Shown here one piece after another: positions 7,748 to 16,730 of a stretch of DNA of 40,957 nt. A program made the position numbers and the translations under genes. How positions within the stretch are numbered: position 1 is the first letter of the stretch; each line of letters begins with the position of its first letter. Source of the DNA: Candidatus Tumulicola scandinaviensis (lineage in GTDB: Bacteria; Vulcanimicrobiota; Vulcanimicrobiia; Vulcanimicrobiales; Vulcanimicrobiaceae); NCBI GenBank assembly GCA_003140835.1, contig PLLA01000096.1, positions 1 through 40,957 of the forward strand. The letters are read 5' to 3'. The notes beneath the pieces were generated by a model. That model saw only the letters and a program-made list of their open reading frames with translations. It was not told where the DNA came from and searched no databases.

Positions 7748-8920
7748 ATGTTCCGCTACCTCACGGCCGGAGAGTCGCACGGGCCGGCGCTCGTCGGGAT
7801 TCTCGACGGCATACCCGCACACCTCAACCTCGACGTTGGCGCGATCGACGCAACCCTTGCTCGCCGCCAGGGAGGCTACGGCCGCGGTGCGCGTATGAAG
7901 ATCGAACGTGACGAAGTGGAATTTCTAGCGGGCGTGCGCGGCGGCACGACGCTCGGCTCGCCCATCGCCGCGGTCGTGCGCAATCGCGATTACGCGACGG
8001 CGAAAGTGCGCGCTCTGATGGATCCGCTCACCGGCAGCGGGGAGCCGCTGACCAATCCACGGCCCGGGCATGCCGATTTCGCCGGAGCGCTCAAGTATCG
8101 CCATCGCGACCTGCGTAACGTGCTAGAGCGGGCCAGCGCGCGAGAAACCGCAATGCGCGTCTGCCTCGGCGCCATCTGCGCGCAGTTCCTGGAAGCCTTG
8201 GGGATCTCGACGCGCAGCTACGTGCAGCGCATCGGCTCGATCGTTTCCCCGGAGTTTGACGAATGGAACCAAACCGACGTGGAAGCGAGCGACGTGCGGA
8301 ATCCCGACCCCGGGACGTCCGAGCGCATGATCGCTGCGATCGATGCTGCCAAGGCGGCTGGCGACACGCTCGGCGGAGGGTTCCTGGTACGCGTCGACGG
8401 ACTGCCGGTCGGAATCGGCAGCAATCGCCAGCCGAATCTGCGGCTCGACGGCATCGTCGCCGGCGCGCTCATGGGATTGCAGACCGTCAAGGCGGTCGAG
8501 ATCGGGCTGGGGGCCGGCGTTGCAGGCAAGCCTGGTTCGCAGGCCCACGACGCATTCGCTTACGATGATGCCGCCGTCGTGCGAGGCAGCAATCGAGCCG
8601 GCGGCATCGAGGGTGGCATGAGCAACGGGCAGCCGATCGTCGTACGCGTTTCGGTCAAGCCGATTCCGACGTTGTCCAAGGCCCTGCCATCGGTCAACCT
8701 GCACGCCCGTACGGATGCGCCGGCGACGGTGGTTCGAAGCGACGTATGCGTCGTTCCGGCTGCGGCGCTCGTGGGTGAAGCGATGGTGCGCTTAGCGTTG
8801 ACGGCGCCCGTGTTGGAAAAATATGGCGGCGATTCAATGCAAGAAACGCTTGACAACCTGCGGCGCAGCACGGATGCGGCCGCGGGGCTGTTCGAACAGA
8901 ACGAAGCGGAGAACGTATGA
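7748..8920 (+). CDS. aroC: Chorismate synthase
   Basis: Last step of the shikimate pathway: EPSP to chorismate, requiring reduced FMN. Starts MFRYLTAGESHGPALVGI, the standard signature, and contains RQGGYGRGARM, RPGHADFAGALKY and RASARETAMR, all family motifs around the FMN and substrate sites. 390 residues, normal length. ATG 7748 is chosen because the family begins with the 'TAGESHG' strand; the frame is open further upstream without similarity. It overlaps aroK by four bases and heads the aroC-aroK-aroB-priA run. Confidence 0.97.
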   Translation: MFRYLTAGESHGPALVGILDGIPAHLNLDVGAIDATLARRQGGYGRGARMKIERDEVEFLAGVRGGTTLGSPIAAVVRNRDYATAKVRALMDPLTGSGEPLTNPRPGHADFAGALKYRHRDLRNVLERASARETAMRVCLGAICAQFLEALGISTRSYVQRIGSIVSPEFDEWNQTDVEASDVRNPDPGTSERMIAAIDAAKAAGDTLGGGFLVRVDGLPVGIGSNRQPNLRLDGIVAGALMGLQTVKAVEIGLGAGVAGKPGSQAHDAFAYDDAAVVRGSNRAGGIEGGMSNGQPIVVRVSVKPIPTLSKALPSVNLHARTDAPATVVRSDVCVVPAAALVGEAMVRLALTAPVLEKYGGDSMQETLDNLRRSTDAAAGLFEQNEAENV

Positions 8921-9441
8921 GACGCCATATCGCGCTGGTTGGGTTTATGGCATCGGGCAAATCGACGATCGGAAAACGGCTCGCTCGCCGGCTGAAAAGA
9001 GCGTTCTTCGACACCGACGACCTGATCATGCGCGAACACGGTGCGGTGTCGGACATCTTCTATAACGAAGGCGAAGCGGCATTTCGCCGTTACGAGCGCG
9101 CGGCGCTGGAACACGTGTTGGAAGAGGCAGAGCCCGGCGTCGTCGCGCTCGGCGGCGGCGCGCTGACCGTCGACGAGAATCAGAAGCTGCTGAAGAAGCG
9201 CGCCTATCGCGTGTTCGTGAAGATTTCGCCCGAGCAAGCCCTCGAACGGCTACGCCGCAGCAAGTGGGTGCGCCCGCTGCTCGGTCCGTCCCCGTCGGTG
9301 GTGAAGATCAAAGACATCTACGCGCGCCGCATGCCGCAGTACGCTCACGCCGATCACGTGGTCGAAGCCGACCACATGAGCACTTCGCAAGCCGTCGACG
9401 ACATCATCGAGTGGTTGCACAAGAAGAAGATCCAGATTTAA
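8917..9441 (+). CDS. aroK: Shikimate kinase
   Basis: Phosphorylates shikimate with ATP. Walker A at residues 9-17 (GFMASGKST), substrate-binding Asp32-Thr-Asp34, Arg58 in FRRYE, and the GGGA loop at 79-82. 174 residues is the usual size. ATG 8917 overlaps the aroC stop (ATGA), so translation is coupled. The adenine-side lid region WVRPLLG near residue 117-123 is short but recognisable. Confidence 0.95.
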   Translation: MRRHIALVGFMASGKSTIGKRLARRLKRAFFDTDDLIMREHGAVSDIFYNEGEAAFRRYERAALEHVLEEAEPGVVALGGGALTVDENQKLLKKRAYRVFVKISPEQALERLRRSKWVRPLLGPSPSVVKIKDIYARRMPQYAHADHVVEADHMSTSQAVDDIIEWLHKKKIQI

Positions 9442-9479
9442 GATTCCCGATCGTTAACGACGATCTGGGGTATCCGGTC

Positions 9480-10520
9480 ATGGTCGGCGACGGACTGCGC
9501 GACCGCATCGTTGCGTTTGCGCGCACGTTCGGGGCGCCGGTCGTCGTGGCGTGCGACGACAATGCGCACGTCCGGCGTCTCGCTGAGGCGATCGCAAAGC
9601 CACTCCGCTTGAAGCAGGATGCGGTCGTGACCGTTGCGCTGGGAGAATCGCGCAAGCGGCTCGCTACCGTCGAGCGGGTTCTCGACGGGTTATGCGCCGC
9701 CGGGGCCGATCGCCACACCTTGCTGCTCGGTGTCGGCGGCGGCGTTGCAAGCGATACGTTCGGTTTCGCGGCGGCCACCTACATGCGCGGCATCGCGTAC
9801 GCGCACGTCGCGACCTCGCTGGTCGCCATGGTAGACGCGTCGATCGGCGGCAAGACGGGCGTAAACTTACCCGGCGGGAAAAACCTTGCCGGCGTCTTCA
9901 AGGATCCGGTTGCCGTGTTTTGCGAGGTACCGGCGCTGCAGACGCTGCCATTTCGCTCGCTGCGCGAAGGGTTGGCGGAAGTCGTCAAAGCCGCCATTAT
10001 CGAGGGAGAAGAGCTGTTCGACGCGCTCGAAACGCTGTCGCCGCATTCATTTGGCCGCTGGCCGTGGACCACGGTGATCGCGGCGGCCGTCAAAGTGAAG
10101 TCGGCAATCGTGGCCGACGATCGCCAAGAAGCGGGCATCCGCGAGGTGCTGAATCTCGGGCATACCTTCGCCCACGCAATCGAACGTGCGTCGGCCTTTC
10201 GCGTCGCGCACGGTGCGGCGGTCGCGATCGGCTTGCGGGGCGCCGGATTGCTGGCGTTGCGAACGGGACGCTTCAGCGAACGCGATCATTTCCGCGTGCT
10301 GGGACTGTTGGCGTTGCTGGGCCTGCCGCTGCGCACGGCGCTCGAGGCCGACGCGATCTTCGCGGCGATGAGCGCCGACAAGAAACGGCGCGGAGGAAAG
10401 CTGCGCTTCGTTCTTCCGCGCGCGATCGGCGACGTGGAATACGGGGTCGAGTGCAGCGAGCGGGCGGTGCGATCGGTGCTGGCGCGCCTGCAACGTGCCC
10501 CGGAGGCGGTACGGCGATAG
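9480..10520 (+). CDS. aroB: 3-Dehydroquinate synthase
   Basis: Converts DAHP to 3-dehydroquinate with bound NAD and a divalent metal. NAD-binding GVGGGVASDTFGFAAATYMRG, then TSLVAMVDASIGGKTGVN, LREGLAEVVKAAII and the metal-site LNLGHTFAHAIE are all present. 346 residues from ATG 9480, preceded by GGGGT at a spacing of about 8; a few codons upstream (RFPIVNDDLGYPV) look like the usual N-terminal strand of AroB, so a non-ATG start such as CTG 9465 cannot be excluded. Lies 38 bases after aroK. Confidence 0.95.
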   Translation: MVGDGLRDRIVAFARTFGAPVVVACDDNAHVRRLAEAIAKPLRLKQDAVVTVALGESRKRLATVERVLDGLCAAGADRHTLLLGVGGGVASDTFGFAAATYMRGIAYAHVATSLVAMVDASIGGKTGVNLPGGKNLAGVFKDPVAVFCEVPALQTLPFRSLREGLAEVVKAAIIEGEELFDALETLSPHSFGRWPWTTVIAAAVKVKSAIVADDRQEAGIREVLNLGHTFAHAIERASAFRVAHGAAVAIGLRGAGLLALRTGRFSERDHFRVLGLLALLGLPLRTALEADAIFAAMSADKKRRGGKLRFVLPRAIGDVEYGVECSERAVRSVLARLQRAPEAVRR

Positions 10521-10525
10521 CTCGC

Positions 10526-12913
10526 GTGGTCGACGTGCTGCCGGCCATTCGCTCGTCGCGTTTCGACCTGCCGCTGACCTACGATGCCGGCGACCTCGAG
10601 CTGAGCGTCGGCGACGTCGTGCGCGTGACCGTGCGCAACCGCGAGGCCGTCGCCTTCGTGGTGTCGCCGGTGCGCGATCATCCGCCCGCGGGCCGCGCGC
10701 TCAAACCGGTGCTCGAACGCCTCGGCGTGGCGCGCGCGTTCGACGAGACCGGACTGCACTTGGCCCACTTCGTGGCGGACCGGTACATCTGCACCCTGGG
10801 CGACGCGCTCGGCGCGGTGGTACTATCGGGGGCCGTTCCGCGCATTCGCGAGACGTTTACTCTCGCGAACGCACGCCCCGAGCCCGAACGATACGCGTCG
10901 ATTCCACCGCGGCTCATTCGGTTGATATGGGAAGATTTCTCGGAGGGTTTCGAGTTGGAGCGGTTACTTCGCCATCCCGATGCGAGGCGCGCGGGCGACC
11001 GTCGCGCGTTGTTGCGTTACGTTCAAAACCTCGTGCGCGGCGGCGATTTGCGGCGCGAGCGGCGCTTGAACGATCCGCGAACGCGCGAATATCGCATCAA
11101 GACGCTCGAACCCGGCGAGGCGTCCATGAAAGGGAAGAAAGCCGCAGCGCTGGTCGCGTTCGTGAACGCGCAGTCCGGGGGCATGCCGCGTGCCGACGCG
11201 TTGCTGGCGGGATTTTCAAGCGCGGTGATCGCGCGCGCCGTGAAAGCCGGCGCGGTGCGCGAGCGCGAGATTGCCCCGGCCGTCGAGGCTCGCGCCGGGG
11301 TCACTCGCGCACCGCTGACGTTACCTCCAACGTCCGAACAGGAGGCGGCGCTCCAACGCATCGCCGCTCTACTCGAGGCGCGACGATTCGACGAGCTGTT
11401 GCTCTACGGCGTAACCGGAAGCGGGAAAACGTACGTGTACGTCGAGGCGATCAAGCGCGTCGTACGCGACGGCGGCCGCGCGATCGTCTTGGTCCCGGAG
11501 ATCTCGCTCACGCCACAAACGGCACGACGTTTCGAGGCGGCATTCGGACGCCGGGTAGCGGTGCTTCACTCGGCGCTTTCGGAACGCGAACGCTTCGACG
11601 CGTGGCAAGCCTGCCGCCGCGACGAAATCGACGTCCTCGTCGGTGCGCGCAGCGCGGTTTTCGCGCCGCTGCACGACGTCCGGCTGCTGGTCGTCGACGA
11701 GTCCCACGAGACGTCGTACAAGCAGGATACCGGTCCGCGCTACCACGCGGTCGCAGTCGCGCGCGAGCGCATGCGCCGCGAAGACGGAGTGCTGTTGCTG
11801 GGCAGCGCCACGCCTTCGGTGGAGAGTTACGCGGCGGCGCGGGCGGGCAAGATCGGACTGCTCGAGATGCACCGGCGGGCGACCAATCTGCCGATGCCGG
11901 CCGTTCGCGTCGTCGATCTCGGCGAAGAGTTCGAGAGCGGCAATCGGCGGATCTTCAGCAGCGCTCTGGTGCAAGCGCTGGCCGACCGGCAGCGCCGTTC
12001 CGAGAAAAGCGTTCTTTTCGTCAATCGCCGCGGAAGTGCCGGGTTCATGCTCTGCCGCCGCTGCGGAAAGGTACCGCATTGTCTGAGGTGCAGCGTGTCG
12101 TTGTCGGTGCATCGCAGCGAAGGGTTGTTGCGCTGTCACTACTGCGACTATCAGACGCCGTTGCCACACCTTTGCCAGGCGTGCGAAAGCGATTCGATTC
12201 GCGAGTTCGGAATCGGAACGGAAGCCGTCGCTGAAGAAGTCGTCCGTTTGTTTCCGACCGCGCGCGTGCTGCGTATGGACTCCGACACCACCACCCGGGT
12301 CGGCGATCACGCGCGAATTCTCGATGCGTTCGAGGAACGCGGCGACGTGTTGGTCGGGACGCAAATGGTTGCCAAAGGCCTGGATTACCCTACCGTGACG
12401 CTGGCCGCCGTAGTGGCGGCGGATATCGGTTTGCACGCCCCCGACTTTCGCGCCGCAGAGCGCAGCTTTGGACTGATCGCGCAGGTGTGCGGACGCAGCG
12501 GGCGCGCGAGCCCCGGCGAAGCCTTCGTTCAAACCTACGCTCCCAACGAACCGGCGGTCGTCTACGCGGCCGCGCACGATTACCCCGGTTTCGCTCTGCG
12601 GGAGTTACAAGACCGCGAGGCGCTGGGCTATCCGCCTGCGCGCCGTCTCGTCTATCTCGGCGTCATCTCGCGAAATCGCGACGAAGCGCTCGCGGCCGCG
12701 CGGCGCTACGCGCGAATGCTGGAAAAGGTCGAACGATCGGAAGTTCTCGGGCCGGCGCCGTATCCGATCGCCCGTCTCAACGGGGAATGGCGTTTTCGCA
12801 TAGCGGTCAAAACCGCGAAGCCGGCGCTGGTTCGCGCCGCGATCCGCAAGGATGTCGTGCCCCTTGCGCGTGCCGACCGGCAAACGCGCTTGGCCATCAA
12901 CGTCGATCCCTAG
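10526..12913 (+). CDS. priA: Primosomal protein N' (replication restart helicase PriA)
   Basis: A superfamily 2 helicase that reloads the replisome at stalled forks. N-terminal 3'-DNA-binding domain (VVDVLPAIRSSRFDLPLTY), Walker A GVTGSGKT near residue 300, Walker B with DESH, then GSATPS, and the zinc module with paired CxxC motifs (CRRCGKVPHCLRC, CHYCDY, CQAC). The helicase motif GTQMVAKGLDYP and QVCGRSGRA follow. About 795 residues from GTG 10526, five bases after aroB; no ATG fits. The open frame extends far upstream inside aroB but without PriA similarity. The last 17 bases overlap the convergent ThrE-like gene. Confidence 0.95.
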   Translation: MVDVLPAIRSSRFDLPLTYDAGDLELSVGDVVRVTVRNREAVAFVVSPVRDHPPAGRALKPVLERLGVARAFDETGLHLAHFVADRYICTLGDALGAVVLSGAVPRIRETFTLANARPEPERYASIPPRLIRLIWEDFSEGFELERLLRHPDARRAGDRRALLRYVQNLVRGGDLRRERRLNDPRTREYRIKTLEPGEASMKGKKAAALVAFVNAQSGGMPRADALLAGFSSAVIARAVKAGAVREREIAPAVEARAGVTRAPLTLPPTSEQEAALQRIAALLEARRFDELLLYGVTGSGKTYVYVEAIKRVVRDGGRAIVLVPEISLTPQTARRFEAAFGRRVAVLHSALSERERFDAWQACRRDEIDVLVGARSAVFAPLHDVRLLVVDESHETSYKQDTGPRYHAVAVARERMRREDGVLLLGSATPSVESYAAARAGKIGLLEMHRRATNLPMPAVRVVDLGEEFESGNRRIFSSALVQALADRQRRSEKSVLFVNRRGSAGFMLCRRCGKVPHCLRCSVSLSVHRSEGLLRCHYCDYQTPLPHLCQACESDSIREFGIGTEAVAEEVVRLFPTARVLRMDSDTTTRVGDHARILDAFEERGDVLVGTQMVAKGLDYPTVTLAAVVAADIGLHAPDFRAAERSFGLIAQVCGRSGRASPGEAFVQTYAPNEPAVVYAAAHDYPGFALRELQDREALGYPPARRLVYLGVISRNRDEALAAARRYARMLEKVERSEVLGPAPYPIARLNGEWRFRIAVKTAKPALVRAAIRKDVVPLARADRQTRLAINVDP

Positions 12914-14093
12914 CGCGCAGGGCGGAAGCCGGGAGCACGATTTGCGACAGCAAGAGACCGGCCACGATCTGAATCGCCGCGACGACCGTGTTCGCGGCCT
13001 GGATGAGCGCACTGTCGATGTTGTGCTGAAACGCGAACAACACGCTTTCGTAGCTCAAGCTGCCCGGCACCAGTACGACCAGCGCGGGCACCAGCATGAT
13101 TGCTTGCGGAACCCGTAAGAACCGCGCCCCCGTGTTGGCGACCAAACCGCAGATAAAGGCCGCCAGAAACGCCGAAACTGCGTGAGCTGACGTACCGCTC
13201 AACACGTGCGCCGTGAGCAGCGCGACGAAGCTCGAGGCGAACACCCACGAGAAATCGCGCAGACGCGCGTCGAGCGTGATCGACATGCCCACCGCCATAC
13301 CGATCGATGCGAGAATCCACCACGTTGCCGCGACCGGATGGCTTTGCACGCTGCCCGTGCCGAGCACCCACGGAACGATCGCTAAGCCGAGAAATGCCCC
13401 GCATCCCAGGGCGAGCAAGACGGAAAGAACGCGACCGAGGCGAGCTACGCCGGCGACCAAGAAGTCGTTCGCCAACTCGTGCAAAGCGAGCGTGAGCGAA
13501 TAACCCGGCAGAATGACGACGATGCCTGCGATGATGGAAATGTAGATGTTGGTGGGACCGAGCAACTTCGTATAGCCGGCCACGATCAGCGTGGCGGCAA
13601 ACGAGGCGGCCACCGCAAAGAGCCGAGCCACAACGGCGCTCTTTGCGGAAATCGTACTCAGCACGCCGGTGCACATGCCGATCGTGGCCGAGACGATCAG
13701 CTCGCGGATTCCGCCGCCGAGGATCATCGTGACGCCGACGGCGATCAACGCCAATGCCGGGATTTCCAGCCACGCGGGCATCCCCGGCCAGCGCGTGTCG
13801 ACCTGAGCGACGCGGTCGGTCGCTTCCGGCAAGTCGATTCGGCCGGCTCGCAAGGCGTCGTAGATATCGTTGAGCAGTGCGATCTTACGCAGGCTGACGC
13901 GGCCCGGCTCGAGGCGCATCATCAGGGTGTGCTGCTGCCACGTCGGACCGACGGCGATCGTAATGTACGTTGGGAGGGCGAAGACTTCGACGGCGAGACC
14001 GATCGAAGCGGCGACGGCAACGAGCGTTTGCTCGATGGCGTCGGTAGCGATCCCGGCACGGTGCAACTCGCGACCTAACGTCGCGAGGAACAC
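12897..14093 (-). CDS. Threonine/serine exporter family membrane protein (ThrE; YjjP-YjjB fusion)
   Basis: 398 residues. The N-terminal cytoplasmic part (LGRELHRAGIATDAIEQTL, then TYITIAVG) matches the YjjP/DUF1212 half. About ten transmembrane segments follow, with GYSLTLALHELANDFLVAGVARL at the join and a YjjB-like second half ending in LVPGSLSYESVLF. In Corynebacterium ThrE exports threonine and serine; in enterics YjjPB exports succinate, so the substrate is open. GTG 14093 lies 17 bases after the rpsT stop, so the two are probably cotranscribed. Its 3' end overlaps priA. Confidence 0.85.
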   Translation of the reverse strand: MFLATLGRELHRAGIATDAIEQTLVAVAASIGLAVEVFALPTYITIAVGPTWQQHTLMMRLEPGRVSLRKIALLNDIYDALRAGRIDLPEATDRVAQVDTRWPGMPAWLEIPALALIAVGVTMILGGGIRELIVSATIGMCTGVLSTISAKSAVVARLFAVAASFAATLIVAGYTKLLGPTNIYISIIAGIVVILPGYSLTLALHELANDFLVAGVARLGRVLSVLLALGCGAFLGLAIVPWVLGTGSVQSHPVAATWWILASIGMAVGMSITLDARLRDFSWVFASSFVALLTAHVLSGTSAHAVSAFLAAFICGLVANTGARFLRVPQAIMLVPALVVLVPGSLSYESVLFAFQHNIDSALIQAANTVVAAIQIVAGLLLSQIVLPASALRARDRR

Positions 14094-14110
14094 CTCGCGC
14101 GGATCGGGCC

Positions 14111-14431
14111 TTACTTCTTGGTCTTCTTGGCTGCGGCGCGGGATTTGGTCGATTTGGTCGTCTTCGTTCTGGTAGGCTTCACGGGCGCTGACGAAGCACG
14201 CGCGATCGCTTGCGCGAGCCGAGACTTCTTACGGGCCGCTTTGTTCTTGTGAATGATCCCTTTGCCGGCCGCTTTGTCAAAGGCGCTTTCAACCGCCGCC
14301 GGCGGCGTGTCGCTGCCCGCAGATGCGGCCTTCTTGTAGAGCGTCTTCAAGCGCGTAACGGAGTCTTTGTTGCGCGTCGTGCGCTTCTCGGACTGCCTGG
14401 ACCATTTTTCAGCGGCTTTAATGTTGGGCAA
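14111..14431 (-). CDS. rpsT: 30S ribosomal protein S20
   Basis: Binds 16S rRNA early in small-subunit assembly. The family begins PNIKxA, here directly after a TTG codon at 14431, with GAAAGAGAG as ribosome site; an upstream TTG at 14452 would add seven residues without similarity. The conserved core is AAGKGIIHKNKAARKKSRLAQ. A Lys/Thr/Ala-rich tail of about 27 residues follows, longer than in most S20 proteins. About 106 residues. The TTG start is notable because S20 translation is limited by its start codon in E. coli, where it is UUG too. Confidence 0.93.
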   Translation of the reverse strand: MPNIKAAEKWSRQSEKRTTRNKDSVTRLKTLYKKAASAGSDTPPAAVESAFDKAAGKGIIHKNKAARKKSRLAQAIARASSAPVKPTRTKTTKSTKSRAAAKKTKK

Positions 14432-14480
14432 GCGGATCTCTCTTTCGCGCAAACTGCGCCGGGCAACGGCGAGAAGTATA

Positions 14481-15206
14481 TCAGCCCGGCTTGTGAGTGT
14501 CTAGCGCGGACGTGTCGGCCGGCAGCGCCGGCTCTGCCGGTTGGTCTGGGGTTCGGATCAGGACGATGCCGGTGGCGACGATCCAAACGGCCGACGGCAG
14601 GGCCCCCATGAGACCCGGCCCCTGCCCCCAAGGCGACATGGTCGGATCGGTATAGAAAATCGACAGCGTCGAGAATGCGGCCCCCAAAGCTGCCAGGTAA
14701 CCGAGCCAAGCAAGCCAGGATGGCGCCGAATGATGGCGGCGCATGCTATGGGCGGCCGCAAATAGGAAGATCGCCACCGGAGCGTAGCCGAGGCCTTCCT
14801 GCGTAAATATGAACGCCCCGTAAACGCCGGCCAAGCCGTTTGCCTGAAAGACCTCCGGGCGCACGTACACCAGCGCCGTTTGAAGCGAAGCCGCCAGTAA
14901 CGCCTCGGTCGTCATGACGACCCCTGCAATCAGGGCGAAGGTAGGAAGACCTTCGGGACGCCCCGGGGCCTGGCTCAAATAAGCGCGTAAGCCGACCAGA
15001 AACCAGAGGAAGAAGCCGGCGGCCGGAAAGCTCAGCCACGCACCAAACAGCAAATGGCTGCGGTTCATGTCGATGAGCAAGGCGAGATGCGCCGGATCGT
15101 AGGTGGGCGGTGCCAGCGGACTCGTGATGAACGTGGCGATCATCAGGACGGCGATGAAGCAGATTGCCGACCAGCCGGCGGAGCGTTCCGCGTGCACGTT
15201 TTGCAT
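14481..15206 (-). CDS. Six-helix membrane protein of unknown function
   Basis: 241 residues with six hydrophobic segments at roughly 12-30, 52-76, 86-112, 130-152, 160-182 and 195-215. No charged catalytic pattern. The general look (start of helix 1, LLFGAWLSFPAAGFFLW) is like DUF4386-type membrane proteins, but the match is weak. It sits 49 bases after rsgA and 49 before rpsT on the same strand and is probably on their transcript. I do not assign a function. Confidence 0.75.
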   Translation of the reverse strand: MQNVHAERSAGWSAICFIAVLMIATFITSPLAPPTYDPAHLALLIDMNRSHLLFGAWLSFPAAGFFLWFLVGLRAYLSQAPGRPEGLPTFALIAGVVMTTEALLAASLQTALVYVRPEVFQANGLAGVYGAFIFTQEGLGYAPVAIFLFAAAHSMRRHHSAPSWLAWLGYLAALGAAFSTLSIFYTDPTMSPWGQGPGLMGALPSAVWIVATGIVLIRTPDQPAEPALPADTSALDTHKPG

Positions 15207-15255
15207 ACTACGGGCTCGTTAACGCTTTGGGAAAACGCTCCTTCCCGGCTGCCGG

Positions 15256-16143
15256 CTAGCTGGCTTCGGCCAGAATTCGCGCGTAACTCGCGTAGCGACT
15301 GGCCGCCATCCGCCCTTCGGCAAGAGCCGCCAGTACGGCGCAGTCGGGCTCCTGCCGATGAGTGCAGTCGCCGAACCGGCAGCGCTGTGCCGGCTCGCGC
15401 ATCTCCCGAAACGCGCGAGCGAGCTCGCCGGGCTCGATGGTGCCGAGGCCAAACTCGTTGACGCCTGGGCTGTCGATCAGAAAGCCGTCCCCCATCCGAT
15501 ACAGCCGCGCCGTCGTCGTCGTTTGCCGGCCGACGCCAAAGCGCGAAACCTCGCCGACGACGGCCTGGCCGCCGAGCGCGCGGAAGATCGTACTCTTGCC
15601 GACACCGGAGTTGCCCGTCAGCATCGCCCGGTGCCCCCGAATTGCCTCGCGCAGCTCGTCCACGTTGTCGCCGCGCTTCGGGTTCACGACGATTGCTCGA
15701 TATCCGAGCTCCCGATAGACGTCGAGCATGCGCTCGGTTTCGGCCGGATCACTGAAGTCCGGTTTGGTGAAGACGAGCACGGCTGCGACGTTTTGCAGCT
15801 CGCAAAAGGCCAACAACTGATCCAACGTCACCAGTCGCGGCGCCGGATTGGCGAGGGCCGTCACGACGACCAGCATGTCGACGTTGGCGGCCATCGTCTT
15901 CGAGCGGCCGTGAGCCGCCCGCCGTTCGAGCGTGAACGCCCGCGGCTCGATGCGCTCGACGACGGCCGCGCCGTCTTCGAGCAGAAGAACGCTGACGACG
16001 TCCCCAGGCACGGGCATAAAGCGCTTTCCGGTCATACGGCGCAGTTGAGCGAGCCGCGGTTCGGACTCGCCGTCGACCGAGATCCACGCGGAATTTTTTC
16101 CGGTGGCGAGCACTAAGGCACGCCGCGACTCGTCTATGCGCAA
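15256..16143 (-). CDS. rsgA: Ribosome small-subunit GTPase RsgA
   Basis: Circularly permuted GTPase that checks maturation of the 30S subunit. OB-fold at the N-terminus (residues 1-75), then the permuted G domain: G4 TKPD near residue 155, the P loop GNSGVGKST near 205, G3 DSPG near 250, and the C-terminal zinc knuckle with CRFGDCTHRQEPDCAV. About 295 residues from TTG 16143; the frame is open to 16230 but that start would run into the divergent gene at 16179. No clear ribosome site, so the start is moderately certain. Being close to rpsT fits a ribosome-assembly cluster. Confidence 0.93.
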   Translation of the reverse strand: MRIDESRRALVLATGKNSAWISVDGESEPRLAQLRRMTGKRFMPVPGDVVSVLLLEDGAAVVERIEPRAFTLERRAAHGRSKTMAANVDMLVVVTALANPAPRLVTLDQLLAFCELQNVAAVLVFTKPDFSDPAETERMLDVYRELGYRAIVVNPKRGDNVDELREAIRGHRAMLTGNSGVGKSTIFRALGGQAVVGEVSRFGVGRQTTTTARLYRMGDGFLIDSPGVNEFGLGTIEPGELARAFREMREPAQRCRFGDCTHRQEPDCAVLAALAEGRMAASRYASYARILAEAS

Positions 16144-16178
16144 GATTGAACCGCGCCGGTGCCTAACGGAGTCGGCAC

Positions 16179-16730
16179 GTGATTTTTCTAACCGTAAAGA
16201 CCGGCGCGAATGACGAGGCGCAGCGCGCACGTATCGATGCAGCGGTGCGCTCGCACGGGGGGCATATCCGTTGGCATACGTCGCTGCGAGCCTCCCGGTC
16301 GTACGGTTTGGTGGAATTGCCCGAGGGGTGGAGTGAAGCCGCCGCCGCCGCCGCCGCGGCAGCGGCCGGTGCGATCGCGTTCGATTCGCCGGTCATCGCC
16401 CTAGCAGTTTTCCCCACGGTTGCCGAAGCCTTGCCGTCGCTCCTGGACGTCTTGGGCGGCCGAGGAAGGCCGGACGGCGTGGTATCTTGCGAACCTTGCG
16501 ACGGCGGTATCGTCGTCGAGTGGGATTTGCAACGAACCGGAGCAGGCGTCGTTCTCGGAACGATAGACGTGGAGCTGGCTCGTTTTCACAGCGGACGTAC
16601 GGCCGAGCTGCTGACGCCGTTAGCCCCGGGCTGGATCGCCAAAATAGCCGCCGACGGATTGCAAGCCGCCGAAATGTCATCGGGCCAAGTGCTGGAAGAT
16701 CTGATCGAGCGAGCCGGCCTCCATGCTTAA
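16179..16730 (+). CDS. Unknown protein encoded directly upstream of cdaA
   Basis: 183 residues from GTG 16179, no signal peptide or membrane helix. I do not recognise the family. It begins with a predicted beta strand (MIFLTVKTG), has a run of ten alanines near residues 54-63 encoded mostly by a GCC repeat, and alternating strands and helices after it. Its last bases overlap the cdaA start by 8 bases (16723-16730), so the two are translated together and the protein may work with the cyclase. It starts 35 bases from the divergent rsgA. Confidence 0.75.
   Translation: MIFLTVKTGANDEAQRARIDAAVRSHGGHIRWHTSLRASRSYGLVELPEGWSEAAAAAAAAAAGAIAFDSPVIALAVFPTVAEALPSLLDVLGGRGRPDGVVSCEPCDGGIVVEWDLQRTGAGVVLGTIDVELARFHSGRTAELLTPLAPGWIAKIAADGLQAAEMSSGQVLEDLIERAGLHA
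16338..16355 (+). repeat. GCC trinucleotide tract (six units) inside the gene upstream of cdaA
   Basis: Six tandem GCC codons, followed by GCG, GCA, GCG and GCC, encode ten alanines in a row. Such tracts change length by slippage in steps of three, which would alter the alanine run without breaking the frame. Confidence 0.8.

Noticed and set aside
9692-10525. Upstream extension of the priA frame by about 280 codons
   Set aside because: It lies over aroB in another frame, is Arg-rich, and PriA similarity begins only at about 10526.
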